Shown one piece after another: positions 1 to 11,100 of a DNA stretch of 64,000 nucleotides. The DNA comes from Dugong dugon. Lineage: Eukaryota > Chordata > Mammalia > Sirenia > Dugongidae. Where the stretch lies: positions 58,958,145 through 59,022,144 of the forward strand of contig CM057468.1 in the NCBI GenBank assembly GCA_030035585.1, read 5' to 3'. Both the position numbers and the translations under genes were made by a program. Within the stretch, counting starts at the first letter, position 1. Every line of letters begins with the position of its first letter. The notes under the pieces were generated by a model, which was given only the letters and a program-made list of their open reading frames with translations, had not been told where the DNA came from and ran no database searches.

Positions 1-346
1 TGAACAGAAACTGTAGGACACCAAGCATCACAGTCCAAGTAAAGGGTTTTATTCTCTCTTTATTTTTTATTAATTATAGCATCAATATATTACCCACCCT
101 TCTTGAACTGTCTGGGACTCTAGCTGTCCAAGTGGTCCTGGGAGTCAGAACTGGTGCAGATCACCCAGCAGAGGGGCAGACAGAGGGCACGTTAGGGCAG
201 GTAGCTGTCAGAAACACACAGGTAGATACACACTGAGGACAGGTGGACATTTGGCCCATGTGCACTAGAGCATTCAGATCTCTTCTCTCTTCAGCACAGA
301 AATTGTGGGGCCCAGGCATGTATACATACACACATCTATTTATTTA
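1..346. other. Unassigned stretch
   Basis: No gene or repeat recognised. It is moderately AT-rich with a slightly GC-richer block near 110-330. Confidence 0.4.
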
Positions 347-490
347 TCAAGTGTGCTGGGCACTTTTCTAAGCATTTTAATTAATGTTAATTAATATTAC
401 ATATATTAACTCATTTATGGTAATATCCACTCACAATTATTTTTAACCTTGGGATACAGAAGGACTAATATTTTCCTAATTTTTATGAAA
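347..490 (-). repeat. MIR SINE fragment
   Basis: The stretch around 347-430 reads as the reverse complement of the MIR 3' half (the 'gtgctgggca...tctaagca...ttaactcattta' block). It is old and diverged, so the ends are approximate. Confidence 0.6.
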
Positions 491-1161
491 ACACATATTT
501 TTAAAAGCATGCAAACAACATTTCTAATCAAAAGAAACATTTCTCATCAACTTTTTGTTAAAAAATTTGAAACCTAAGAAAAGCTGAAGGAATGGTACAA
601 TGAACACTTATATAACTTGCATATTTTAACACTTTGCCACATTTATGCTGGCTCTATCTGTATTATATATATATATATTTATTGGTAAGTTTCTTGGTAA
701 ATAATTTGATAATAAATTGCCGACTTCTTATTGCAGGCATCTCATTCCTAAATACTCCATCATGATATTTCTCAAATCAGGACATTCTCCTGCATAACCA
801 CAATACCATTATCACACCTAAGAAAATTAAATTTAATTCAGTAGCATCTAATATGCTATTCATATTCAAATTTTCTCTGTTGTCCCTACATTTCTTCTAT
901 AATTTACTGTATCTTTTTTAAAACCTAGAATCCCATCAAAATTTATATACTACATTTTCAGTTGGTATAAGCCTTTTGTCTTTTAAAATTTAGAATAGTC
1001 ACCCTGTATCTTTCTTTCTTCCCCTTAACATTGATATTTTGAAGCATTCAGGACAGTTGTCTGATAGAATGTCCCATGTTCTTGATTTGTCTGGCTGCTT
1101 CCTCATGATTAAATTAAAAATAGATCACTTTTCAATTACATAGATGGTGTTGTGTACTTCT
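491..1161 (-). mobile_element. Ancient L1M/HAL1-like LINE 3' fragment (first half)
   Basis: T-rich sequence resembling a pan-mammalian ancient LINE 3' region, with the recognisable 'acactttgccacattt', 'ggacattctcctgcataacc' and 'tcctcatgatta' blocks. It is interrupted at 1161 by a younger L1 and resumes at 2841. A short TA run lies at about 663-680. The family name is from memory. A minus orientation is inferred from the T-richness. Confidence 0.5.
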
Positions 1162-2840
1162 ATTTTTTATATAATATTTTATTGTGTTTTAGGTGAAAGT
1201 TTACACAGAAAATTAGGTTTCCATTTAATAATTTTTATACAAATTGTTCCATGCCATTGGTTACAGTTTTTACAATGAGTCGGCATTCTCATTATTTCCA
1301 TCGTGTTTCTTCTGTTTCCATTAATCTAGTTTCCTTTCCCCTCCTTGCCTTCTCATCTTTGCTTCTGGGTAAATGTTGACCATTTGGTTTTACACAGTTA
1401 ATTGTTTAAGGCAGTACTTTAGACATGGGTGGTATTGTTTATTTTATAAGCCAATCTATTATTTGGCTGAAAGGTCACCTGCAGAAATAGCTTCAAATCC
1501 AAGTTCAAAGCTTATCTTGAGGCAATAGTCTCGAGGTTTCCTCTAGTCTCTATCGGTCCAGTAGGTCTGGCCTTTTTTAGGAATTTGAATTTTGTTCTAC
1601 AGTTTTCTCACATTCTATCTGGGACCTTCTATCGTGTCCCTGGTAGTAGTGTTAGCTTCGTGAGTGGTAGCCGGGCACCATCTAGTTCTTCTGGTCTCAG
1701 GTTAGAATAGGCTGTGATTCATGTGGGCTATTAGTCTCATGGTGCCCTGGTGGCACAGTGGTTAAGAGCTCAGCTGCTAACCAAAAGGTTGGTAGTTCAA
1801 AACCACCGCTCACTCCTTGGAAACTCTATGGGGGCAGTTCCACTCTCTCCTATAGGGTTGCTGTGAGTCGGAATTGACTCAATTACAATGGGTTTGGTTT
1901 GGTTTTTATTAGTCCTGTGGACTAGATTCTTCTTTGAGTCTTTGATTTCCTTCATTCTCTTTTGCTCCATATGAAAACAGATCAATAGTTGTATCTTAGA
2001 TGGCCACTAGCAAGCTTTTAAGACCTCAGATCCTACTCACCAGTCTAGGATGTAGAACACTATCTTAGTGAACTATGTTATGCCAGTTGACTAAGTTGTC
2101 CCCTGAGACTATGGTCCCAAGCCTTCTAACCCAGTAAACCAATGTCAAGAGTTGTTTGAATATGTCTGGGAAGCCTCTGTTACTGTGCCCTCTATGTGAT
2201 TTGTTATTTATGTGAGTATATATGCAGCACACACAAATGTGTATATACATATGCCTACAGATACACCTATACATGCATGTGCATTTACTTGTATATGCCT
2301 TTCTATACATGTATATGCATCCATATCTACCCACATAACTGCACACATATTTTTTGGTTGTTTTTATTGTTGTTGCAAAACTGTATACGTTATAGCATTT
2401 ACTGAAATTGTCCCTTTTTCTCACGTACTTCTTAGTGTTTTTATTTACCTTGGTCAAGCTGTGCTGACTTCACCCATATTTGGTCTTATCTTTTCCATCA
2501 CCTACCTAAAGTATCAAGTGTCTACTATCTAGAAAGTGATTACTCCTCCATCTCCCTCTCATCCCTGGTAACCATCAAAGAACTTTGCTTTCTGTGTATA
2601 TATCTATTCTTGATTTTTTTATAACAGTGAGACCATACAATATTTGTCTTTTTTGTGATTGACTTATTTCTCCAGATTTATCGACGTTAAAAGATGTTTC
2701 ACAGACTCCTCATTATTCTGTATAGTTGTGTAGTACTCCATTGTATGTTATGTACCACAGTTTAATCCATTCATATGTTGATGAGCACTTAGGTTGTCTC
2801 CACCTTTTTGTTATTGTGAATAATGCAGCAATGAACATAA
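1162..2840 (-). mobile_element. 5'-truncated L1 LINE with 15-bp TSD
   Basis: Reverse-strand L1 with its 3' UTR at the low-coordinate end. The last part of ORF2 is at about 2690-2840, whose reverse complement encodes the typical '...[13 protein letters not shown]' region. A near-perfect duplication flanks it: gtgttgtgtacttct at 1147-1161 and gtgtggtgtacttct at 2841-2855 (14/15). It landed inside an older LINE that continues on both sides. The 3' UTR is of the type ending in 'gtaaactttcacctaaa', and a TG/CA/TA-rich patch lies at 2215-2350. An AfroSINE interrupts it at 1737-1906. ORF1 and most of ORF2 are absent, so it cannot move by itself. Confidence 0.85.
1737..1906 (+). mobile_element. AfroSINE
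   Basis: tRNA-derived head (ccctggtggcacagtggtt ... aaccaaaaggttggtagttc) is followed by the AfroSINE body and the tail 'gagtcggaattgactc'. An 8-bp duplication, tattagtc, lies at 1729-1736 and 1907-1914. It inserted into the minus-strand L1 3' UTR and so postdates that L1. Confidence 0.95.
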
Positions 2841-3720
2841 GTGTGGTGTACTTCTTACTGCATCACTTCAGGAAGCAAGTTCTGTCAGCTTGTCTAACTC
2901 CTGGTGAAGCTAAGTTCATTCACTTGGTTAAAGTGGTATCTGCCAGGTCTCTCCATTGTAAAAGTACAAATTTTGTAATTGAAAAGTAATACGTGGGGCA
3001 AAACTCTGAAGCCACATGTATATCATGTTCCCCAACAACTATGTACTCAACAGGTTTAGCTTTGATTGACGAGCCTTACACAAATCCATTACCTTATTTT
3101 TACACAAATTATGCACGCCTTCTACGTTTGTTTGCCAGCCGGGCCCTCACCTTATCAGGTATTTTCATAAGTGCGCTATGCTTATTTTTTTTACAGCAAC
3201 ATGTGGAAAAAGATTGTGGTGGCACTTGTGAGGGTGTCTTTCATGGCAGAGGGTGCGGCCAGCAAACAAGTGCAAAAGAAGCGCGTTGTTTGCGTAAAAC
3301 TCGGTAATTGATTGGGGATTATAAAATAGTGATTTTCTAACGCTCTCATTCTTTTGACACTTATTAGCTGGCATTCTTCTGTAAAGAACATCTCCTCCTT
3401 ATTTCCTCTCAATCTCTCTGTCTCTCTCCCACTGTCCCTCACATTTTTTCTTAATCTTTCTTTTATCACTATTTTGTTTCATTCTTAAATTATCTCAGAT
3501 AGAAGGAGTCTCACAAACAGCTCCTGTGTCTTTTTGGCATGTTCCATTAATCTTTGAGTACTTCCCTGTTTTCTGGTACAACAAAATGTTCCAGACTCCC
3601 TCAAAGCAACATTTAACAGGAGATTTGCACACAGTTCTTTCTCCTCTCTCACTGTAGATATGTAGCTTATTTCTAAGAAGGAGCACTTGGACCTTGGTAC
3701 ATTTTAACTTGCCATGGGCA
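2841..3720 (-). mobile_element. Ancient L1M/HAL1-like LINE 3' fragment (second half)
   Basis: Continues the ancient LINE split by the 1162-2840 L1. The blocks 'cacttggttaaagtggt', 'tctgccaggt.tctccattgtaaa' and 'ttattagctggcattct.ctgtaaagaa' match a common mammalian LINE 3' region from memory. A palindromic element interrupts it at 3088-3308. The right end is approximate. Confidence 0.55.
3088..3308. mobile_element. Palindromic MITE-like element
   Basis: About 220 bp whose two halves are imperfect inverted copies. The left arm starts attacc and carries tttgtttgccagccg; the reverse complement of the right arm starts attacc and carries cttgtttgctggccg. The arms are about 65 bp at roughly three-quarters identity by eye. 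The inversion may extend 4-6 bases further out on each side. The structure fits a non-autonomous DNA transposon. I do not recognise the family and cannot fix a TSD. It interrupts an ancient LINE. Confidence 0.55.
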
Positions 3721-3958
3721 ATAATGACTGTTAGTTTTAGCTATTCTCATGATAAAAATTGTCATTACATGGTAGTATCAGAGGACCTCAGGCCCCATTT
3801 AGGGGGTTTCCCCAAGGATTGCCCATGAAACTTATTTTAATACTGTAGTGGGTTGAATTGTATCCCCCCAAAAGATGTTAGAGTCCTAACTCCCCAGTAC
3901 CTATGAATGTGACCTTATTTGGAAGTAGGGTCTTTGCAGATGTAATTAAGGTAAGGAT

Positions 3959-5652
3959 TGTATGCTCTGTCTGTCTATCTGCATTGCCTCAAACTTTCAG
4001 CCAGACATAAGACTGCTAGGAATGAGGAATGTACACCCACTGACATCAACCATTCCACGGGTGCTACTTTCATCTGTAATCAAGCTGGACACATAAGACT
4101 TTTACACAGTGTTGGCAAAGTAAAAGCTGTTATTATTAACAATTCAGAATTCCTTGCCTAATTTACCCTTTTATCCTCTAAAACCCCATGCTTTCCAGGA
4201 GTTGTCGCATTGGATCCTACTTTTGCAGACCTCAGCTGCTGCATACAGCCCTTTCTCTCGCTCTGGGCTAAGTCAGCAGGTGCCGGCCACAAACAAGGGA
4301 GTCTGTACAATCTCCCCCTACTCCAGTCACAAGCTAGGGAGCCTGCACAACTCCCTCCACTCTAGACAAGAGAACCCGCTACTCCCTTAGGCTCGACTAA
4401 TGACTCACCAACTCCTGTAACAAGGCTATCTTAAAGGGAGTATTGCCCTTATGCTTTCAAAATGCCATGTTCCAGCTTCGATCATACCCTGCCTGCTGCA
4501 CCATTAAATATATATGTACATGTCTGTCTATCTACATTGCACGTGCAGACAGGCTGTGCTTCAAACTTTCAGTCCGCCATAAGGTTGCTAGGAATGAAAC
4601 GTATACCCACGGGCATCAACCATTCTGTGGGTGCTACATTCATCTCTGATCAAGCCGGACACACGAGACATTTACACAGTGTTGGTAAAGTGAAAGCCAT
4701 CATCATTATTACTTATAGAAAGCAAACAGTAAACAATAGCAATAGTTTCAAAGGGGAAACACTTACCCTCCCCCAAATTGCCTACGTCCATTCTATGTCA
4801 CTGGACAGGCATGCTGTGGTTCAGGTCAGATGCTGTGCTCACATCACACTGCTCGGGAGGCCTGCACAGCTTCTGAAGCTTCTGCTTTGCCACAAGGCCT
4901 CTGCTGCTGGCTCCTACCATGTTACTCAGGTGTGTGGGGCTCTCTTGCCTGCCTTGCTACCTGGGCCACCTGGGGAGGGGGGTTGGGGGACGTGCAGCCC
5001 CTGCACGGGGCACACTCAATCCTCTCTTGCCCTGCACAATCAAATGTTACAACTCTTTTAGCTCTGGTGGCAAGCCTCCTGCCAGAGGCATCCGGCTCCA
5101 CCCAGCTGTAGGAAGACCCCTGAACAGGATCCTCTGAGGCAACCCCTGCACAGGGCAAACTCAGGCCTCTGCCCTGCACTGGCAAATGTTACAGCTCTTT
5201 TAGCTTCGCTGCAAGGCTCCTGCCTGAAGGCACTCAGCTCTTGCTCCGTGGGCCAGCAAGCCCACCATAGCCGCTTTGCTCCATGGGTTGGCAAGCCCAC
5301 TGCTGCTGTCTCTCACCATCTCAAGCTGTCATCAGTGTTACAGTCTCTCTTCTGGGTCTAGGAGGTTCTCAGGTCCAAAAGCACACTCTGCTCCAGATTC
5401 TTCTTGATGGTAGCGAGGTCCCCTTGAACCTCTGTGAGATTGGCCCTTATATAAGCCTACTCCTTGTCAATTTCAAGGCATGGCCTTTCCAGCATGACCA
5501 TGAACTGAACAATCCCCTCTGTAGACCACAAACCACTCAATTTGCATAGTAAACTGACTATCCCTTGCAAGATTGTGGCCCAGCTAATCATTTTGGGAGA
5601 GTTAGAAGACTATGGTTAGAAAGGCCATATAAAAGCAATTCACTGCATCAGA
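3959..5652 (-). mobile_element. LTR-derived insert inside the MLT1 LTR
   Basis: About 1.69 kb inserted in the MLT1-type LTR. On the minus strand it has a TATA-like 'gcttatataagggcc' (around 5440-5460). This is followed by a GC-richer R/U5-like stretch with 'accatcaagaag' and 'ggagcagagtg', also found in the solo LTR at 31522-32026, so the two look related. The candidate TSD is aggat / agggt (4/5). Its left part contains two diverged copies of a ~190-bp unit (3958-4140 and 4513-4710), and 4996-5290 is a diverged tandem pair. I see no capsid, polymerase or envelope reading frame. It is a fossil whose exact family and ends are unresolved. Confidence 0.5.
4996..5290. repeat. Two-copy diverged tandem repeat
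   Basis: Two units of about 150 bp, near 4996-5145 and 5146-5290, share 'cccctgcac.gggca', 'tgccctgcac', 'caaatgttaca.ctctttta' and 'aggca'. They lie within the LTR-derived insert and look like a VNTR-type expansion in its R/U5 side. Confidence 0.7.
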
Positions 5653-6023
5653 AGGGTCTTTAGATGAAATTATCCTGGCTTTAGGATAATTCCCAAACCC
5701 AATGACTGCTATCCTTATAAAAGAAAGGAGAGGGAGATCTGGGGCATACAGACCCGGAGGGGAAGGCCATGTTAAGTCAGAGGCAGATACTGGAGTGATA
5801 CATCTGCAAGCCAAGGAACATCAAGGATTGCCAATAGCTGCCAGAAGCTAGGGGAGAGGCATGGAATGGATTCTCTCTCAGAGTCTCCAAAAGGAAACGA
5901 CACTGTCAACAACTTGATTTCAAATTTGTGAATTTCATATTCTCTAGAACTCTAAGAGAACACATTTCTGATGTTGTAAGTCACTGAGTTTGTAACGGAG
6001 CCTCAGGAAATGAATACAAATAC

Positions 6024-6830
6024 ATTAATACTTTAAAATATTAACTGTCAAATTACTGTCATTAATTTTCTTGTGTTAGTAATATTGGTGTTGAATTTTT
6101 AGGTATTAGCTAATGTAATAAAATGATTCACTTTTAAAGGGTAATTTAATTTTTTCTAGTTAGAAGGTTCATTCTGCTCATAAACCTGTCCTAAATCAAT
6201 AATGGGCTGTTATATTTTAGAATGAGGATCATCAAAGACAATGAAAAATAATTCTATTATTAATGATGGCAATGAACTTGTGCTGACAATAATATGCCAA
6301 CATTATTGTTACAGTATATGTTCTGTCATCACCGTGATTACTCAAGGAGACATTGGTTAAGATGCTTTCCATTTTTTGTTGCCAGCTGGATTAAATGCTA
6401 ACTTAGTAGTCTCAGGATATAAAATGTGTTTTTTTTCACACAAGAAGGTCCCAATGTTAGAGAATCAATATTTCTAATTTTGTTCTAGTATTTTAAGGCT
6501 AGTCTTATCGATATCTACTTACCTTATAATCAGTAGCGTATGGTTGTAAAAATTGGGGCAGGCTTACAGCTGCAAGCTTTTTAACCATATAATACATTTA
6601 TCATTATTGTAAAATTAATCACTCTATAGAAAGACTCAAAGCATGGCCTTAAGTGTGTCAGAATTCTGTATTGTATCTGTTCCATTCTAAACTATGTATG
6701 TATATTTTAAGATATCTCAAATTGGCAAGATATTTATTTGCTTATTACCAAGAGATTCAAGGTCATTACAAAGATAAATATTTTTCACTGTACTAATAAA
6801 TTAAAAATGAATATTTACACATAACCAAAG
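6024..6830. other. Unassigned AT-rich stretch
   Basis: No gene or repeat recognised with confidence. It is AT-rich intergenic or intronic-type sequence. Confidence 0.4.
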
Positions 6831-6831
6831 A

Positions 6832-6904
6832 TACGTTTATTTCTCTAAAATTCAAATTTAACTGGAGTCCTATATTTTTATTTGCTAAATCTGGCAATCC
6901 TAAC
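6832..6904. repeat. Fragment of the element also seen at 36915-37050
   Basis: The segment containing 'attcaaatttaactgg' and 'aatctggcaatccta' resembles the right flank of the palindromic element at 36915-37004 (attcaaatttaacta...gtctggcagtccta). It is an old interspersed repeat I cannot name. Confidence 0.5.
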
Positions 6905-7015
6905 AGGTTACATGACATGCCCAATGTCACCCAGCTGGAGGAGATAGAACTGGGATTCAAACTCAGCCTAACTCCATATCTTTTTTCAATCCGTTTCAAT
7001 ATTTTGCCTCTCCAG
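6905..7015 (-). repeat. MIR SINE fragment
   Basis: Contains 'cccaatgtcacccagctgg' and 'gaactgggattcaaactcag', the reverse-complement MIR core and B-box side. It is diverged but clear. Confidence 0.8.
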
Positions 7016-7654
7016 TAGAGACTGTTGACCCCAATGAGGTGTAAATTAATTAGAATGTAGTATCTGCCTACCCAGTTCTTGAGGGAAAAAAATGGAAAAG
7101 AGCATTTGAATCTACAAAAGATAAAATGATATTCCTCTATTTCTTATATCAGGTAAACTTACTTTTGAGAAAGGAACAGCTCCAAGACATCAACATCCGT
7201 CTTGTGTCCAGATATCTTTAGCTGGTCTTCAACTGCCTGATAACATATAATTAATCTGTCAAATCACATTCCAATGAGCAAAAATACTCAGGCATCTGCA
7301 GTCAATAACAATAACGTCTACAAGAAGATCAAAAGAAAAGTGAATACGAAGACAACCACTCTAAACTGATAAATTCCAACCCTACAATTATATATTATTT
7401 ACTCATTTTTGTGGTTGAATTTCATTATCCTTAATCCTGGACACAGATGTGTAAATAATTTTTAATTGGAGAGAAAAAATGTGTATGTGGATGTCTACAA
7501 TAAAAACGAGTTTTTGATTATCTGTGAGGCAGGGTAATTTCACCTTTAAATAATTATTCTTAAAATTTACTTTGAACACAAAGAATTAGTATTTGTAGGT
7601 TTCCTGTATTTACGGAAGACACCAAGTATCAGCGTGGCAGGGTATGATGAAGGC
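7016..7654. other. Unassigned stretch
   Basis: Nothing recognised. AT-rich. Confidence 0.4.
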
Positions 7655-7748
7655 TATCACAGATTATTTTATGTGCTTAGCACACTGTGTCTGGTGCCCA
7701 GTAAGTTCTCAACAGATACCAGAAAAATGAACGAATGAGTGAATAAAT
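7655..7748 (+). repeat. MIR/L2 3' tail fragment
   Basis: 'gtgtctggtgcccagtaag' followed by an 'aatgaacgaatgagtgaat' tail is the shared MIR/L2 3' end. Confidence 0.7.
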
Positions 7749-8226
7749 GTCAGTTCTCTCTGAATAATATACGTATTTCCCCCTTGCTTTACAAGGAACA
7801 GCATCTTCATTTTTCCTGGGTTACTAGCATACTTGTACCATGGGAATTCTTGGTGGAGAAGAAGCAACATTTATTCCCATAGGTTTTATTTTCAAAATAA
7901 AGATTCAGTAATAGCTTTTTAAATGCTTTGCTTTTTCTTCAGGTCTTTTGCTAAATTACAAAATAACATTTATAGGCCACATAGCCTAAGATGATATGGA
8001 AAAATCAAAGCCCATCTGTAATTTGCTATGAAGAGAGAAGAGCTAACAAGACACAACAAAAGCAAAAAGTGTAACTATTGCACTTCTGAAATTTGAGAAA
8101 CATTATAATTATTAGAGTCAAAACAATTGCCAAATTTCAGCCGGGATGTCGTGGGTGGTGAGGTTGTAATGTCGGTAAGTAATTTGTGAAATTTTGATCA
8201 TGGTTTTGTTATTTAGAAGAGGGCTT
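7749..8226. other. Unassigned stretch
   Basis: Nothing recognised. AT-rich, no convincing coding signal. Confidence 0.4.
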
Positions 8227-8345
8227 GGTTGTTGTTAGCTGCCAATGAGTCGATTCCGACTCATGGTGACCTTATGTACAACAGAACAAAATGTCGCTTG
8301 GTCCTGCATCATCATCACAACTGCTAGCACGTTCAAGCTCATCCA
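8227..8345 (-). mobile_element. RTE LINE 3'-end fragment
   Basis: 'tgttgttagctgcc.atgag' plus 'ttatgtacaacagaacaaaa' and 'tggtcctgcatcatc.tcaca' match the minus-strand 3' end of the RTE at 17834-20960. It is severely 5'-truncated. Confidence 0.85.
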
Positions 8346-8645
8346 AGAGGACTTTAAGAGAAGATAAAGTTTAGAGAGATGAACAAATGTCTAAGGAAGT
8401 AAGGATGATAAGTATCCTAGGGATGGAGAGCAGCTGCTAACTTAAGAGTCCCAGACTTCTTTTGTTACCCTGTTAAGCAAGTAGAATCTGGGGACTTGGG
8501 GATCTCACAGGACCAGGCTTAGGCATTCCCATTAGGGTATTTTGTTATCCTGATATGCACACTAAATCTGGGGCTTGGCAAACCTATTGCATCAAGTTTA
8601 GGCATTTGCATCTGAGTGTTTTAACTTAAACATCTAAATGACAAA
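8346..8645. other. Unassigned stretch
   Basis: Nothing recognised. Confidence 0.4.
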
Positions 8646-10247
8646 GAGAAATCAAGTCTTGATATATGCTACAATATAGATGGAGCTTAAAGACATACCA
8701 AGTGAAATAAGTCAACCACAAAAAGACAACTATTGCATGACTTCAGTTATATAAAAAGACAAGAAGAGGCAAATGTATAGAGACCAAAGTTTACTAGTGG
8801 TTACCAGGGGCAGGAGGGAAGGAGGAAGGGGGGATTATTGCTTATGGTGTACTGACTTTTGATTTACAGTGATGGAAAAGTTACACTAAGTGTAGCGTTG
8901 CACAGCCAATTAATATATTTTCTGTCAATAAGTTGTACATCTGTAAAAAGTTGAACTGGTAAGAGTTCTGTGATAGATATCTTAGTGATCTAGTGCTGCT
9001 GTAACAGAAATACCACAAATGGGTGGCTTTAACAGACAAAAGTTTATTTTCTCACAGTTCAGGAGGCTAGAAGTCTGAATTCAGGGTGTTGGCTCCAGGG
9101 GAAAGCTTTCTGTCTCTGTCAGCTCTGGAGGAAAGTCCTTGAATCTTTGAGCTTCTGCTCCTGGATAATCTTCGTGTGGTTTAGCATCTCTTTTCCCCAT
9201 CTCTGCTGCTTTTGCTTGTTTAATCTCTTTTATATCTCAAAAGAGATTGATTTAAGACACACCCTACACTTATCCTCTCTTATTAACATAAAAAAGACAA
9301 CCCATTTCAGAATGGGATTATCCCCACAGGCACACAGGTGAAAATTTACAACACATATTTTTTGGGGACACAGTTCAATCCATAACAGACATATTTACAA
9401 CAGCAAAAACAAACAAAAAAAAGGGCAGTTGCTGAGGCTGCATATGTACAACCAAACACCTCATGGGATCTGGTTCTTGGTTTGGGGGTTTAGGGCCACG
9501 GCTTCATGGGCTATCCCAGTTAATTTGCCTAATATCGTGTTTCTGTTCTACCTCCTAGTTTGTTGTGTAGCTCCTGGGGTCTTAAAAGCTGATAAGCAGC
9601 CATCCAAGGCACATTTGGTCTCTATTCGGCTGGAGCAACAGAGGAAAAAGGAGAATCAGGAATAGGAAGAGGAAATGGAATGTGTGGCTGATTGTCTCCA
9701 CGAACAACTGCCTCCTTTGTCATGACACCAGAACTGGATGGTACCAGGCTATAATTACTGGACATTTTGATCAAAGATTCTACAGAAGAATGCTGATCAA
9801 AAGAGGGAAATACAGAACAGAATTTCAAATTCTCATAAAATCCAGATTTTTTGGAGCTATGGAAGCTGGATGAACCTCTGAAACTACTACCCTGAGATAA
9901 TCTTTAAACCTTAAACCAAAAATATCCCCCGAGGTCTCTTAAAACCAAACTAGTAAAGAATGTGTGCCTTGAGAATTGTGCTCTTCTAAGGTCTATCTAT
10001 ATGGAATCAAACTGACAATAGCAACTCGAAAGATTAGATAGGAACCTTAGGAGACAATGAATTTTTTGTTAATGAAGAGGAACAATTCAGAAAAAGAGTA
10101 TGAGAATGGTTGCACAACTTGAAGAATATAATCAATGTCACTGAATCGTACAAGTAGAAATTGTTGAACTGGTGTATGTTCTGCTGTGTATATTCTCAAC
10201 AACACCACAAATAAAATAATAAAGGTTTGCTAAGAATAAAAAAAAAA
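8646..10247 (+). mobile_element. 5'-truncated L1 3' end, split by an LTR
   Basis: Starts in the last part of ORF2 (near 8690-8740, 'gtgaaataagtcaaccaca'). It runs through the L1 3' UTR, with 'ctggggtcttaaaagctgata' at ~9576 and 'gacaccagaactggatgg' at ~9723, to an A-rich tail at 10238-10248. The 3' end is the type with 'tgtgtatattctcaacaa'. An LTR at 8978-9387 interrupts it. It is too short to encode an active protein. Confidence 0.8.
8978..9387 (-). mobile_element. MaLR-like solo LTR
   Basis: The right end, 'ggggacacagttcaatccat.aaca', is the reverse complement of a typical MaLR LTR start. The left end resembles the reverse of the solo LTR end at 32026 ('cttagt.atct.gtgctgct'). It inserted into an L1 3' UTR. 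A clear TSD was not found. It is a fossil with no internal region. Confidence 0.7.
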
Positions 10248-10319
10248 AATCTGAGTGACAGCACCTACTTTCCACAGCAAATCAAAACATTGCAAAGTGT
10301 TTGAGATACTAAGGTCAAC

Positions 10320-11100
10320 CAAAATAGAATTAAACTTTTGCAGCCGTCTATTAAAATTTCAAATATACTTTTAACTTGCCCTAGCCACTCCACTTCTAGG
10401 ACTTGGAAGTACACAGCTTACGAATTGAATTATGCCCCCCCAAAAGATATGTTGAAGTCCTAATCCTTGTACCTGTGAATGTGACCTTGTTTGGGGAAAT
10501 AGGGGTTTTCTTTTGTTATCATTTGGGTCAGTTGAGGTCATACTGGAGTAGGGTAAGTACTAGTCCTAATTTCTTCTGAGTTGTGTCTTAGAAAAAGGGA
10601 GAAATGCCATGTGATGACAGAGGCAGATGCATCTATAAGCAGCAAACGAACACCAAGAATTGCCAGCAGCCACTATAAGCTAGGAGAGAGAGAGAGCATA
10701 GCCCTGCCAATGCTCTGAATTGTAAATTTTAGCCTCCAGAACTGTGAGAAAATAAATTTGTTCTTTAAAGCCACCCATTTTGTGGTTTTTGTTATGGCAG
10801 CATTAGGGAACTAAAACCACACACAAAAAGTGAATATCATTGCTAATCTTACTATATATTGTCTATAGTTGTGAAATATCCCCCATTAACTGCAGTTAAA
10901 TTAAGGTGTAAGCTCACAATGGAGTACTTCCTGGTACTTAAAAATATATACAGAGATGGATATCTAGACATATAAAGATATATAAAACATATTTTTAAAT
11001 AAAACAGCAAGTGGCAGTATACTATGTGGAAAAGAAACAATATTTTTGCTAAAATATTTATAAATATTTTCTTTATCTTGCTAATTTTTTGGCTAAAATA
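10320..11100 (+). mobile_element. Possible ancient L1M fragment around an LTR
   Basis: The flanks of the 10417-10819 LTR carry weak L1 ORF2-tail features: 'cactccacttctagga' on the left, and 'caatggagtactt' and 'aagtggcagtatactatg' on the right. They are highly diverged. Confidence 0.35.
10417..10819 (+). mobile_element. MLT1-type LTR (ERVL-MaLR)
   Basis: 'gatatgttgaagtcctaat', 'tgtgaatgtgaccttgtttg', 'tttagcctccagaactgtga' and 'gccacccattttgtgg' are characteristic of MLT1. The candidate 5-bp duplication is cacag / cacac (4/5). It is an old solo LTR. Confidence 0.8.

Larger units (their letters stand above)
3844..6018 (+). mobile_element. MLT1-type LTR (ERVL-MaLR), split by a later insert
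   Basis: A fossil LTR in two parts, 3844-3958 and about 5653-6018. The start has 'gggttgaattgtatcccccc' and the interior has 'gaatgtgaccttatttgga' and 'tgactgctatccttata'. The end has 'ctctagaactctaagaga' and 'gaataca'. A perfect 5-bp duplication, aatac, lies at 3839-3843 and 6019-6023, as expected for the ERVL class. No internal retroviral region is attached, so it reads as an old solo LTR that was later interrupted. Confidence 0.85.

Noticed and set aside
2215-2350. CRISPR-like short repeats
   Set aside because: TG/CA/TA-rich simple sequence within an L1 3' UTR; no regular repeat-spacer spacing.
3959-5652. Complete endogenous retrovirus
   Set aside because: No capsid, polymerase or envelope coding is visible; only LTR-like and duplicated non-coding sequence.
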